From: Carallia brachiata
Taxonomy: Eukaryota; Streptophyta; Magnoliopsida; Malpighiales; Rhizophoraceae
Assembly: GCA_021464245.1 (NCBI GenBank)
Contig: JADCRB010000078.1
Span: forward strand, 372,001 to 436,000
DNA: 64,000 bases
Reading direction: 5' to 3'
The notes under the pieces are model-generated. The model did not search any database. It worked only from the letters and a program-made list of their open reading frames with translations, and was not told the DNA's origin. Positions 33,050 to 45,800 of this stretch are shown here, piece by piece. How positions within the stretch are numbered: position 1 is the stretch's first letter; each line of letters opens with the position of its first letter. A program made the translations under genes and the position numbers.

Positions 33050-34470
33050 AGATCATAATGCAGAAAAATTGAGATACATACCCTATTATTTTTTGCTTGT
33101 CGAGTTTACAAAATCAACTGTCTATAGTTTAGACATTAGGGTCTGACTATTTCTTTTGCTGAACCAAATTTTAGGTCCAAGATAAAAATTAAGTAATGCT
33201 AGGAAAATAAAAGATTACAGTATAATATTGTACTGAATAATATGATGCATTGTAATAAACTTGTGTTTGGTTAGATGGTGAAGCTCGTTTGCACAAACAA
33301 AAAATGATTAGGTTATGTAACTCTTAGTGTAGCATTTCCCCTTATTAAAATGTCACTTGAACATAATACCCAATCCATCTCACTCAATACTCAAAAATAA
33401 CTATAATAACTCGAACTGGAACAATAATAACTATAATGTCACTATAACAACTATAATAAATGGAACTCGACACGTTTGAATTAAAGATGAATCTGAAAAG
33501 ACATGATATTTAAGCGACTCAAATTTGACTCAATCTATAGCCAATATGAATTTGACCCGATTGACCTAACATGTGGCTTGAAATAAAACGTGATTTATTC
33601 CAAAATGACTCCTATAACATGAATCCACAATAATGATGCCACGCAAGCACATGCACAAAAAGATAACACTAACGTATACTAACCAAATGTATCATATTAC
33701 AATTTACCAGAATAGTTTTAGTCATTCAGTGTAAATTAAAATTAAGCCACAAATATACAATTAATGATCTTAATTTGAAATATCACTTCACAAACATCTA
33801 ATTCGTGTCAAGAATAACCTATGTCTATGTTATAAATCCTAACTCAAATAACTCGAACATGATATAACTGACCTGAAATGCAAATTAATATATTTTTTAA
33901 GTGACTTAAACTCGAGTTACCACGTACTAAAGTGATCCATAATGTACAATAACTTGAAACATTAAATTTGACTCTGATCCTATTTAGCATAACTCATTTG
34001 CACCTATATATAACTGAAATGTCATTTTTCACAGGTCGGACGTCTAGCCTAATCGGCATCAATCAATGATGATCTAGATAGAAACATTAATAATAGAAAA
34101 GTATACAATGATATAAGGTAATTTTTGAAATATTATGTATTATGTATCATTATTATTATATTAGAAATGATGCCTAATTAAACTTGATGATAATGTGTGT
34201 GCATGTACTGGAAATGAGAGGACTGGTTGGTGGGGGAATTGGGAACTATTCCATTTACCTTGGGAGGTTGGCAGTGGCAGTGGCAGAGCAAAAATGGCAG
34301 AGATACAGATACGGACACAGAGGCTTTGATTTTATGTATTGAGTCTGAGGACTCGCTCATAGCAAGGATGACTGGGTGGGGGAGCCTCGTGATCGGAGAA
34401 GTCAGATCCCTTGAAACACTGCTCCCCCACCAGTCACGCGGCCTCTTTTGACTCCCCAATGACCATCCCT
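33050..34470. other. Intergenic DNA upstream of the GATA gene
   Basis: The part from 33360 to 34040 is rich in 'actcgaa', 'gacccgattgacc' and similar degenerate phrases, probably an old transposon. The GC-richer 34200-34440 has no coding signature. Confidence 0.4.
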
Positions 34471-34477
34471 TACGCCG

Positions 34478-34496
34478 CCCCCCCCCCCCCCCCCCC
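34478..34496. repeat. Poly(C) run of 19
   Basis: Nineteen uninterrupted C's (G's on the minus strand) lie about 0.9 kb upstream of the GATA gene start. Such a run can form i-motif or quadruplex structures and is prone to length error. Confidence 0.9.
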
Positions 34497-35228
34497 TTTT
34501 CCCTCCCATTGTTAGGAGCGAAAACACCCACTTGTTTTCCTCTCTCTCCTAAATACAACCATAAATAACATGAATATGTATATTTTTTATTGTCTATAAA
34601 AAAGAAGAGAGTAGAGGCCAAAATTAGAGGTAGTGCCTCACAATCATCCGAACAAAGCTTGATACTAAAACAATTAGAATAATGCCACCACAAAGTACAT
34701 ACAAATATACTTGCTCCTTGCCCTTATCTATTAATCTATCACTAAAACATTAATTAAATATAAGACCAAGACTGGAATTCAAAACCTATTTAATAAAAAT
34801 GATTCTTTTTTAAAAACAATTCTAATATCATTTGAATTATAGTGAATTGATTAGTCTATTTTTATGTGATTAATTAGATTAAATACACTTTAATAAGCAA
34901 ATGTCAGCGACATGTTAAAATTCGTATCTAAAATTGGAGTCAAGGTGATAGAATCGATCTATCCCCCTTTCGTAACATTGAGCTCTGTCTTCTTCCTTTT
35001 TTTTTAAAGAAAAATTACGTAAATATGTAATAATAAATATAAAATTAATACGTAATAATTTAAATTATTAAATATGAAAAATATATTAAATTTTAAAAAA
35101 TTAAAAATAAATATCTTTATATTAATTGTGTGAATGCATCATATTACTTTTTTTTTTTTTCACTCCACTAGGTCTGGGCTCAATATTTGGCCAATGTTGC
35201 GTCTGCCACACCTCCTTAAACCTCTAAC

Positions 35229-35235
35229 TATAAAC
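35229..35235 (+). promoter_or_regulatory. Possible TATA box of the GATA gene
   Basis: 'tataaac' lies about 180 bases upstream of the start codon at 35409, followed by a C/T-rich leader typical of plant 5' UTRs. This is positional inference only. Confidence 0.35.
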
Positions 35236-35408
35236 TCATTATCAGTCTCCCCCTCCTCTACCATTCTCACAGTCCCCACAAACCCTTTCACCATCTCTCT
35301 TTCTTTATACAAACACGAAAAAAACACAAAAAAAAAGGTCTTCAATCTCTTTGTTGGCTGGCGATCCATTGCCAGAATCAGAGGGAAGAAAGCATTCAAA
35401 TTTATAAG

Positions 35409-36728
35409 ATGATGGATAGGTGCTGTAAGTCCCGCCAACAGGGGAACAATATGGTGGCGGGTCCATGTTCATGCGGTGGTCTATTCCATAGCCAAACCCA
35501 CTCCTTCTCCATGCTATTTTCCATGCCAAACCAGCACCACAAATCGTTTGATGAAACCGAACCATACCCTTTGACGTCCCTTCTTCTTCTTCTTCTTCTT
35601 CTTCTTCTTCTTCTGTTGATTGCACTCTCTCTTTAGGCACCCCATCAACTCGTCTGACTGATCAAGGCGACGAGAAGAGAAGCCGCCATTATGATCGCCG
35701 TCCTAGTAGTTTGTCAAGCCTTGGTTGGGACATATTGCAATCCGAATGTACGCCTTATTATGCCCCGCAACCCCATAAGAACAGCCGTGCAAACAATATA
35801 GCAATCATAATAATAATAATAATAATAGCTTGGCCAGTAATGATCCCCTCCTTGCTCGCCGCTGTTCCAACTGTGACACCACCACTACTCCGCTTTGGAG
35901 AAACGGCCCAAGAGGCCCTAAGGTACGTAATTTATTGGACTTTATCACAGTTCCGCAGCATATGAATAAAGATAAGTAGTCAAAAAATTTATTTATAATT
36001 AATTCAGGACACAAATATGACATTATTTTAAAATTATATTTAAAATAATATAAACACGTAAGACCTAATATAATATTATTTTAATTAAATTTTGACTAAA
36101 TTCGATCACTATTAACAAACCTCGTAACACATTTGAATACATTTTAGTTCTATTTTATGCCCCCACTCGTGTAAATATTTCATTCCATTGATCTTGTGGT
36201 ATTCCGAACGCTTTTAATCTTGTGCAGAATTACAATTCTGGCCAATTGAGGACAAAAACATGTCTAGAGGTCATTATCTTGAATTTTTGGCCGATGTTGA
36301 ACAATTTTCAACTGGTTTTGCGCTTCTGTGTTCTTCATTTTGACCATTATATATATTTATGCGCAAGCTTTTTAGTGATTAATCAGTGAAAGGATTAATT
36401 AATTAATGTCTGTGGGCTGCGCAGTCGCTTTGCAATGCATGTGGAATTCGGTTCAAGAAGGAAGAAAAAAGGGCCACCACAGCTGCTGCATATGCAAACA
36501 ATATAGATGGGACTAAATCTGGAGCAATAATGGACTACTCCGGCTATGGTTATCAAAACCAATATTCGTGGGTCCAGACCCAGAAATTGCCATGCTTTTC
36601 TCCGGCCAATGAATTCAGATTCATTGAGGATAGCGATCGAGATTCTGATCATCCTGGCTTTCCCTTCCTTTTCTTGGAGGCCTAATGTTACAGACAGGCC
36701 TGGCCTTGTCCATGACTTTGCAAGATAG
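35409..36728 (+). CDS. HAN: HANABA TARANU-like GATA transcription factor (two exons, three frameshifts)
   Basis: Exon 1 is 35409-35922 and exon 2 is 36425-36728. The N-terminus reads PCSCGGLFHSQTHSFSMLF and SMPNQHHKSFDE, the HAN-domain region. Then come a poly-Ser tract, VDCTLSLGTPSTRL, and a class-B GATA finger CSNC-x18-CNAC split by the intron after RGPK. The C-terminus is SWRPNVTDRPGLVHDFAR, diagnostic of HAN (Arabidopsis GATA18), a nuclear regulator of meristem-organ boundaries and embryo patterning. The frame breaks three times, each by a one-base indel: in a C-run at about 35578-35580 before the TTC repeat; at about 35794-35801 before the AAT repeat; and in a T-run at about 36667-36673 (one extra T). 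All functional residues survive once the indels are allowed for, so sequence error or very recent decay are both possible. Confidence 0.82.
35582..35614 (+). repeat. TTC microsatellite encoding the HAN poly-Ser tract
   Basis: About eleven TTC/CTT units. In the frame that continues into VDCTLSLG they encode Ser; in the frame of the upstream exon they encode Leu. Confidence 0.9.
35805..35828 (+). repeat. AAT microsatellite in HAN
   Basis: About six to seven AAT units. In the zinc-finger frame they encode Asn; in the upstream frame they encode Ile. Confidence 0.85.
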
Positions 36729-36774
36729 AATTTCCCGAAAGGCAAAATTAAAGGGCAAAAAAAAAAAGGGTTTG

Positions 36775-36795
36775 CAGAGAGAGAGAGAGAGAGGG
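36775..36795. repeat. GA microsatellite in the HAN 3' UTR
   Basis: A GA run lies about 50 bases downstream of the stop at 36728. Confidence 0.85.
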
Positions 36796-37129
36796 AGATG
36801 TAAAGAATGGTCAAGATCATCAATGCAGTGATTGCAATGAAAAACGGTGATGATGTTGATTGTTGAAAATACTTGTGATGCTGATGGTTATGGTCCAGTC
36901 TCGTTAAATTTTTTTCCTAGGTTTCCTTTTAACTTTTTTTTTTATTTTTGTCCTTTTAAATTCTATCTGTTTGGTTTCATAAAGCCGCTCTGCTCCCTCT
37001 TAGGCTTTATAGGTAAAGATTTGATTTTTTAATGTGTTTTATCTCAAATCAATTTTTATTGACTTTTGTTTACTTATTTTTATAAATAAGTAGCACGTAA
37101 TTTCTCAATGAGTCAAAAATAAAGGCATC

Positions 37130-37237
37130 ACCAGCCTCTTCTTGCCTGGATGGCATGACATTGACCATGCCTGAGGTCAAGGGTTCGAGGACCGGTAACA
37201 CCATCAACAATCTTGGATGAACAAGGAAATAAAAAAA
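37130..37237 (+). mobile_element. tRNA-derived SINE with perfect 16-bp target-site duplication
   Basis: The 108-bp body has an A-box-like 'ttgcctggatggca', a B-box-like 'gggttcgaggacc' and an A-rich tail. It is flanked by identical copies of 'caaaaataaaggcatc' at 37114-37129 and 37238-37253. This is the full anatomy of a LINE-mobilised SINE insertion, still readable. A relative lies at 54397-54546. Confidence 0.88.
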
Positions 37238-37253
37238 CAAAAATAAAGGCATC

Positions 37254-39112
37254 CATAAAACTTTCTTGTTGGATTTATTTTTTACTGTTTGACACCTAAT
37301 TATCAATGGAGTCCAATTACACAAATCGAGAAAAAATTAATTAAAATGAGATAAAAAATAATCGATCGATTGAATTATATAACTAAATTATTATTATTTT
37401 TAGTAAAAAATTGATAAAAAAAATATGTATTTTTTAATTTTTATTATAAATATAATTATTATATTATATAATTCAATCAGTCAATTATATTGTAAAATCT
37501 TTTAGTTTTCCTTCCGTGTATGTTTCGGTATCAATCAACTGCGTCATATGTCCTAATATCACCATGATCATGTCATTTGCGAACCGTCTGATCAGTCTAA
37601 TAAGCAATCAGTAAATGTGATCTGAAGATTATCTGAACCACAAACTATTTGTTGGGTTTGGTTTTTGTTTTGTTTTTTTTTTTTTTTTTTTTGTAAAGTT
37701 GGGTTTGGTTTTTATTTTCATGGGTTTCAGACACCAGAGGGATAATCATCTGACTGGCCAATTACTTCGTTGATCAGGATCAACGTGTCCTTCTGAATCA
37801 GGGACTGTGGAAAGAGGCTTGTCCCCCTAGAATAGCTGTTCCAAATTTGACCGTCGAATTGGCTTGTGATCTATAACCGTATACCGCCTGGCAGGGATTG
37901 ATTTGTTCATTCCAAAGTAATCGTACACAATAAATATAATAATTATTTTTTATATTATTAATAAAAAATTCAAAAAAATTTATATAATATCAGTATTTTA
38001 TATTTTAAAATAATATCTACTTATATCTAAATTTTACTTTTTGAAAAAAATATTAAAATATTAGTGTTAGCTGCGCTGGCCTTGGTGGACCTATTTGGTT
38101 CCTTGTCGTTTGCGGTCTTTTTTTTGACTTTGCTGCAAGGATTTGGACTCACAGTAATTGGGTAACCAAACTCTATAAGAGCTCACCCATAAAAGGATTG
38201 TCCATTGTTAGGTGGACAAAAAATTTAGTTAGATAGTAATTATAAACGTTTTTTATTTTTTAAATTAAAATTGAAAATTTATTAATATTATCTTAAAATT
38301 TGATTTTTAATCAAAAAAATTTATTTGACTTTTTTTTTGGTTTTCTAATGCTCCTTTGGATAGATTATGATTCAATTCTCTGCCCATCATTTAATATTGC
38401 CGGTGGTGGTTTTAATTATCATGACATTGTTAATCTAATTAGAAATTCATCGGTTGAGGCGGCTAATCCAGTATCAGTTTCTCAATTATAAGATAAATTT
38501 GACGGAGCCGATTTTTAATTTGATTAACCTAAAAAATGAATAAAATTAACAACTGGAGAAGTAAGTAAAAATAAAATTTTAAGTGACTCTAATAGAAAAA
38601 ATTAATAAAATAAATTTAAATAATGTAAAATTATTTATATTTTATACTCATAAATATAAATAAGAATAACAAGTATCGAAACAAGGAGGATCTACGTAGG
38701 GGATTAGTTGATGTGTATATGCCATGTTTTATGGATTTAATGGCTGTTGATGTCAATGCATATTTAATTAATCAACATAATAAACATCGAACGATTGTTG
38801 TAGAACAAAATTCTAGCTACATAACTTGACAAGTGCGCCCACGGTTTCAAGGCAACAAAACCAATTTATTTCTCAGAAATAAATAAATAATATAGGGTAC
38901 CGCTATTTAATCATGTAATCTACAATACATTAAAAACATATAATTAGTTTAATAATTTATTTTTTTAATTTAATATATTTTTTATAATTCAATAATTTAA
39001 ATTTTATATATTAATTATATATATTAATATGTGCTTACATAACTTTTCTAATTAACACGTTTAGAACTAGGAGATACAACTGAGCCAATGCCCAACACGT
39101 ACATCGACATAA
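37254..39112. other. Intergenic DNA, no gene seen
   Basis: AT-rich, with a long T-run at 37671-37692. No coding or repeat structure could be delimited. Confidence 0.5.
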
Positions 39113-39127
39113 ATACAGAAGTTCTGG

Positions 39128-39261
39128 GGTTGAGTATTTGCTCAATTGGTTGAGGAGGGTTGTCTCTCAACCAGTAAATAGGTGGTTCAAATTCTAACAA
39201 ACTTTACTTTTTTTTCTCCCTAAATATTCAATAGAATTCTTTATAGACTAAAAAAAAATCA
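39128..39261 (+). mobile_element. tRNA-derived SINE with 15/16-bp target-site duplication
   Basis: The body starts 'gggttgagtatttgctcaat' with a tRNA-like A box (tgctcaattggttgagg), then a B box (ggtggttcaaattc) about 40 bases on, and ends in a run of nine A's. It is flanked by 'aatacagaagttctg' (39113-39127) and 'aatacagaaagttctg' (39262-39277), differing by one A. It is 134 bp long, a different subfamily from the SINE at 37130. Confidence 0.9.
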
Positions 39262-39277
39262 ATACAGAAAGTTCTGA

Positions 39278-42200
39278 CGTACTCATCATGTGATACAGTT
39301 TTATTGTAAGCTAAGTTGCCGCACACGTCACTTGAATTTTTTAACATTTTACCGAGGATGATGGAATTGTTGCCATGTTTTTCATAACCCATTAATTAAA
39401 AAGGTTCTGTTACATGATCAAAAGAAGCAATTTGCGAAAAAAAAAATTTTTAATACAATTTATTAAATTTATTATTTAATTTTTTGATTATAAGTATAAT
39501 TAAGAGAAAAAAATATTATTTTTTATTATATAATAAATTCATATAATTACAAATAATTTATAATTAATTATATTTTAAAAATTTTTCTAAAATTTTTTTT
39601 TTTTCGGCCATACAACTTTTCTCAATTAAGAATTGCTGAACCCTGATTCAAGACAAGAATCCACCTCAAAAATTGATAAACTAATTCCCTGTTTTCCCCG
39701 CTGCTTGAGATGGATTTTATTTTTCTAATAGGTTACATAGTTTTGGACTAGAGAACCCAATCTACTTGCTCAAATTTTTTTTTTTTAGACCTAGTATTCA
39801 GAAGACGCATTCGACCACTTTATTTACTCAAATTTTTGACATAGCTGCGATTGCCTTATCCGTCAACTTAACGAAAATTTTTTATGCTACACTTGGACAA
39901 TAAACGCAATCAGAAAAATTAGTTTCAGGAAAACTGGACTACAAATATTTAACTGAAGGAAAAAGATAAGTGGACGTGTATAAGTGAAAACGTAATAGCT
40001 ATGTAGTAATTCGGATCGTTGGATTGTGAAAAATTAATTAAATTTAAAAAAATAAAAAATAAATAAACTGTTAGATACTATTAAATTAACTGCGTATTTT
40101 TCACATGTCCTTTTAAGCATATCTACATAGTAATCCTCTTCAGTTAATGATCTTAAGTTCCATAGACGCGTGCTAACTGATATTTCCCTTATCTATTAGT
40201 AGGCCAATTGAATTGGGAGGCGAAAGGGACCATGTGGCTTGACTGGCTACTTGGTTTGAAATTACTTGGACACCCCCACTGACATTAATGGGTTAAAGTT
40301 TCCCTACCCACCAACCAACACCATGGGTGGGTAGCCAATATCAATGAGGTCACTTCTTCAACTCAAAGACCTCCTCTTCTGTTTTTTGCAATTTGGGCTT
40401 GTGCACGTTGCTTTGGTTGTTTATGTGAATAAATTTACGCTACGGTCCAGCGATAACCTTATTTCTTTGCACAGTTGATTGAGTTGTTATTGAATTGCTG
40501 GTCCTACATATCTATTTGTGCCTATAAAAACTTTTTTTTTTGGTTTCAATGGAGGCATAGTTAAAATAGAAAAGAAACTCTAACTACTCAATAACCGAGA
40601 CTAAGAGATCTCATAAATATCTTATTGCAGTTTAGATACCACTTCAAATAAAGAATCTTGAAATATATACACTCCAATAATCAAAGAGACCCTGACCTTC
40701 CACTCACTCAGTCATGCTAAGTCCTTGCGCCCATAAATGCTCATGCACGGGAAATGACTCGTAAAGGCCCAAATGTACCAAGTGCTCTAAATATTAAAAG
40801 CCGATTGGGAAAGATTTCGACATGTGCTCAGCCGTCATTTTGGGTCGCCTTCAGGCCCAAAAATATTCAGTCAGAACAAGAGATGAACCCAAACTGTTTG
40901 GTCGATTTAATAGGGCTAAGAAAAACTGATTTGCTCAATGTATTGGGGATGCTGGGCTTGGATGGAACCACTCTCGACATTTTCATTTTCCAATAAAACT
41001 CTTTAATGAATGAACCCAAAAAAAAAAAAAAAAAATTCTCTAATGAAGATACACTTGAGTTGAACTGTTGGAGTAATTAAAAGTGCGTCTTTAATTAAAA
41101 AATTTAAAGTTTAAATTTTAATTCTCTTCCTCACCTGTTTGCCTCTTCAATAATAGATTACTAACATATGTATAGATAAAAAAGCACTTTCCTAGGTTAA
41201 TTATTTTCAAGGAAAAGATTTTTCTTTCCCGGCAATTCCTATTAGATTGGAGATTTTTTTTTTTTTTTAGGTTTCTTTTTTGGTACATCACAATCTAAGT
41301 CCATATTTTGTAAGAATTTGAACGAATTGAGATTTGAGGCGGCACGAGGATCAAAATTCAAAAATAAAATAAAAGAACAACAGCCAGTTAGTAGGGAAAA
41401 AGACAATTTAGACGATCAGTTAATAACACGGACTTCATTTTTCCCGACCAGTCAGTGGCTTAGTATTTAATGAAGGTGGAAATCGCTAACAATAACTAGA
41501 TGCACAACTTGATTTGATCCTATCCGTGGCTGGAAAAGTCAGGGCGAGTCTGAAATCAAAATATCCAAAATCTGAATAACACAAATTCGAAATAAATCGA
41601 AATCTCAATAACCCGAATTCAAAACTTAATTTAGTTGAGATTTGATGAATATGAAATACGATATATCATTCACAAAATCCGAATGAACCAAAACTCAAAA
41701 CGAGTAATAAAAATTTTATCAAAGAAAAAAAGAGGGATAATTAACGAATGACAAGTGTTTTTACTTGTGTGGATCCTGTCTGACCTGAAGCCAACCAGAC
41801 CCCCCCGTTTGCCGCCACAACGTTTCTGCGAGGACCACTGGGATTCAGTAAGCGAGAAACAAAGACTGGAGAGTAGGTAATGCAGTTGATCAAAGTTGAA
41901 CAATAATTTTGAGTTTGAGAGATTTCTTGCACGAACGGTTTACATTTGAATTAGATTTGTTTGCAATTAAACATACGCAATCTCTATTTAATTTTTCAGC
42001 CAAAGTTAGTTAAACAACAATGCATCCTCTGTATTTGTCAAAACAAACCCACTACATCCTTTATAAATCTAATGATTGACTCCAATAATTATTTAAGATA
42101 CTTATTTTACTCAATCACATTGTGAATCAAGTTTAAGGTTTCTGGGTCACAAAGTCACAGCAGCCATACCAAGTTTTTTGTTTTTTTTTTTGGGGGGAGA

Positions 42201-42870
42201 GAGGGTGTGGTGTGGGTGTCCTTCAAATGGTGGATGGCTAATTTGCTCTAACCCTGTTACCATGCCATCTAGAGTAATAACATCATGACCTGTCATATTT
42301 GTATATTTTTTATCATCAAATTTTTTAAGGCTACACTTTATAACTTAATTTTAGGTAATATTAAAATAGTAACATAATTTATTTATTTATTTTTTAAATT
42401 TTAATTATTAATACACATACCATTTTAATTATACTTAAAGAATATTGTCATGCATTTTTCAATTTTTAATTAGAGTCTCATTACATATATATATACAGAA
42501 AAAAGTATATACAAACTGTATACAAAAACAATCGACTAATTATTTTATACAATTGACCGGTTATTTTGTGTAACAAAAAAATAATACAAAATACATTCAT
42601 ATTTATTCCAACTATTCCAACTATTAATCGGACGATTTCTACTATGCGTTTGTTTTTTTTTTTGTATGCACCTAAATTTTCGGTTTTAATTGTTCCAAGT
42701 GGAATTAATTAGGCTTATTAGAGTGATGTGCTAAGATAAGAGACCATCTCCTCCAACAACATCAAACAACAATAACAACCCTCCACCAAACCATCATTTC
42801 CGTTAGCTTAAAAACTTATCCTTTCCACTTTGTTAACGCTCAAGCTTCAGCCCAGAGAGATAGACAGAGA
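39278..42870. other. Intergenic DNA, no gene seen
   Basis: Several T-runs are present, for example 39598-39604 and 41257-41268. A T11-G6 junction lies at 42181-42197. The open frame at 40754-40996 has no recognisable features. The region 41520-41700 contains 'aaatccgaa/ctcgaa' phrases like those near 33.4 kb. Confidence 0.45.
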
Positions 42871-42873
42871 GAG

Positions 42874-45800
42874 ATGGTGAACCTTGTGGCAGCACAGAAG
42901 CCATTGTTGCATGGGCTAATGAAAATGGCAGGAGTAAAACCCCACACAGTAGAGATCAAGCCAGGCACGGAAATGAACTTCTGGGTTCCAATTGAGACCC
43001 TCAAGAAACCCAAAAAGAGGGATGAAAAGGACTTCGACACCAAGAAGACAACAACTTTAACCAAACCAAAGAAACCGGTGGTTGTCCTCGTTCATGGCTT
43101 CGCCGCAGAGGGTGTCGTCACATGGCAATTCCAGGTCGGTGCCTTAACCAAGAAATACTCCGTTTACATTCCTGACCTCCTCTTCTTCGGCGGTTCCATC
43201 ACAGACAAAGCCGACCGGTCTCCCAGATTTCAGGCAGAAACCTTGGCGAAGGGTTTAAGGAAGCTAGGAGTGGACAAGTGCGTAATGGTTGGGTTCAGTT
43301 ATGGTGGCATGGTGGTCTTCAAGATGGCCGAATTGTATCCTGACCTCGTTCAGGGAATCGTCGTGTCTGGCTCGATCTTGGCCATGACCGACTCGATCAG
43401 TGATGAAACATTAAGTAGGCTAGGATTCAAGTCTTCCTCTGAGCTTTTGCTACCTACTTCTGTCAAGGGGCTTAAAGCCCTACTTTCCGTTGCCACTCAC
43501 AAGAAGCTATGGTTCCCCAATCGACTTCACAAGGATTATCTTGAGGTATGTTTGGCATTTGTTCCTGTTCATATTTTTTCTTTCAATTAGCTATCGCTGA
43601 AGTCGTCTCCCTCAAGTAGTAGACCGATCTTCATGAGTTTTAATTGGATTTAATTAATTAAAAAAACTTCTTATATATATATACCTGGTATGTATTGCTC
43701 AGAATTTTTTTCTTTTTCTTAGCCCAGTCGGAAGACAGGTAGAGGTTTTATTGCTGAGGTTTTGTCAATGAGTTTTATTAGAGGATTAAAAGTTAGTGTC
43801 CTCATAATTTTTATTATGAATTTATCTTAATTGAAATGATGATTGATATTTTTAAAATAAATATTGATATTTTTAAAATATTTATTATTTTTATATTTTA
43901 AAAATATCAATTATCATTTAAAAAATAAAATATATTTTTACCTAAAACATTTTTAAGGACAAAATATCCATAACATATACGCACACTCTTACTAGAAAGA
44001 CGCAAAAAAACACGCAAAATTGACTTTATACACGCAAATTGAATCTATGAAGACAAAGAGTAATGGCTTACGCTTGAATGTATAGAATCAATTCTATCGA
44101 GTAAATAGCTTCATTTTTTTTTTCTTAATTAATTATTTTTATGTTATACAATTATATATTATTTTATTAATTATATTTAATAACAAATTTATCAATTACA
44201 CTTGTCTCCCCGAGAAAAAGAGTATGTGTAGCAAAGACTGAGCAAAAGCAACCTTAGCCAACCGATTCTCTACTATTTAGGGATCTCTCCGGGTGATGTC
44301 AATTAACGCTACAATTGATTATACAAATACATAATATTATGAATTTACTTATACAATAAAATTATTTTAAAAAATTTATATGAATATTTATTATATTATT
44401 GCCAATTATATATATATATTACTAAAGTAATATGAAATATTTTATATATAGCATAAAATGTGTAACAAAGAAAGCTTTCTTTAAAATTTAAACTTAAAAA
44501 AATTGTATATATACATATAACTTAATGGGAAATCTTTAGTGGTCAATCGAGTTGGTGGCCAAATTGTGACTATATTGTAACAAATTTTGTATTTTGTGTA
44601 ACTACAGTAATAAAATGTGTAATAAAAAAATATAATTATTTTTTTATACACATTTTTTGAATATTATTGTATAAAATATACCTCTGATTATAATATAGTC
44701 ATAATTTAATCACTAAATTATCTGACCACATAACAATTCTTTAATTTAATTAGCTACCAAATATTATTCTCAAACAAAAAATTAATTCCAACTCTCGTTC
44801 TTATCAATCTCTCCTTCTAGGTATGAGTATGTGTTCTGATCTTTCAAAAAAAACAACCTCTTTATACACGCAACAATACGCATCCTGAAATTATTAACGT
44901 GTCTTTCGTTCAACCACTCACGCCTAATTAATGTAATATGTAGCACCGACCGCATACACTAGTCTATTAATAGTTGACAAGATGTCAGAATATGCGGCAT
45001 GTATACTACTTTTCAGTCTTAAATTTTTATATTTTTATATATAAATTTTAAAATTTTTTTAATTTTTTTTTTAAGTTTTAAATTTTTTAATATTTTATCA
45101 AATTAGTTTATTCGTTGACTAAAAGTGATTAATTTATTAAAAAATATTTTGATTTTACACAAAATTATTTTTAAAAAAAAAGTTAAATATATGAATTGAA
45201 TCTTTTTTTAATCAAAAAAATATGTATGTTTTTTATTTAATTTATGTATTTATTAATAAAAAAATATTTAATTCATTTATTTAATTTTTTTAATAATTTC
45301 TATTAAGCTAAATTTATTTATTAATAGATTGACCATTATTTGTAAATATAAAGACTGATTTAGTAAGAAATTAAAATGTTTAATATACAAATAAAATGTC
45401 AAAAAAATTTAAAATTTATATATAAAAAAGTATAAAAGTTTAGAATAAAAAGTTATACATCCTGTTAGAATATTGGGTAGCTATACTTTTTTTTAATATT
45501 TTAAAAAATATTATAAAAATATTGATTATTAATCCAATGAATAGAGATAAACAACTTCATTCAACTTTTTATTTATGGAGGATCCACGATGCAAGTGTTT
45601 GTGGGGTCAAACGCTGCAACCCAATTTATTTGCCAAACAAGTGTGAAGCAGAGTTTTGAATTTAGATTAGGCGCATTAAAACTCACTCACTTGCCACCAA
45701 ATACCCACCTTAATTAATGCGCAGCCATGACTAAAGTGTGGTTCTGTTTATGAAATAGTGTTATCTAAACGCTAACTTGAAATGTTTTAGGTAGATTTGG

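Noticed and set aside
34178..34693. 171-codon minus-strand open frame upstream of the GATA gene
   Set aside because: It crosses a 19-base C-run, giving a poly-Gly stretch, and has Val/Ser dipeptide repeats from simple sequence. There is no domain and the frame depends on an error-prone homopolymer.
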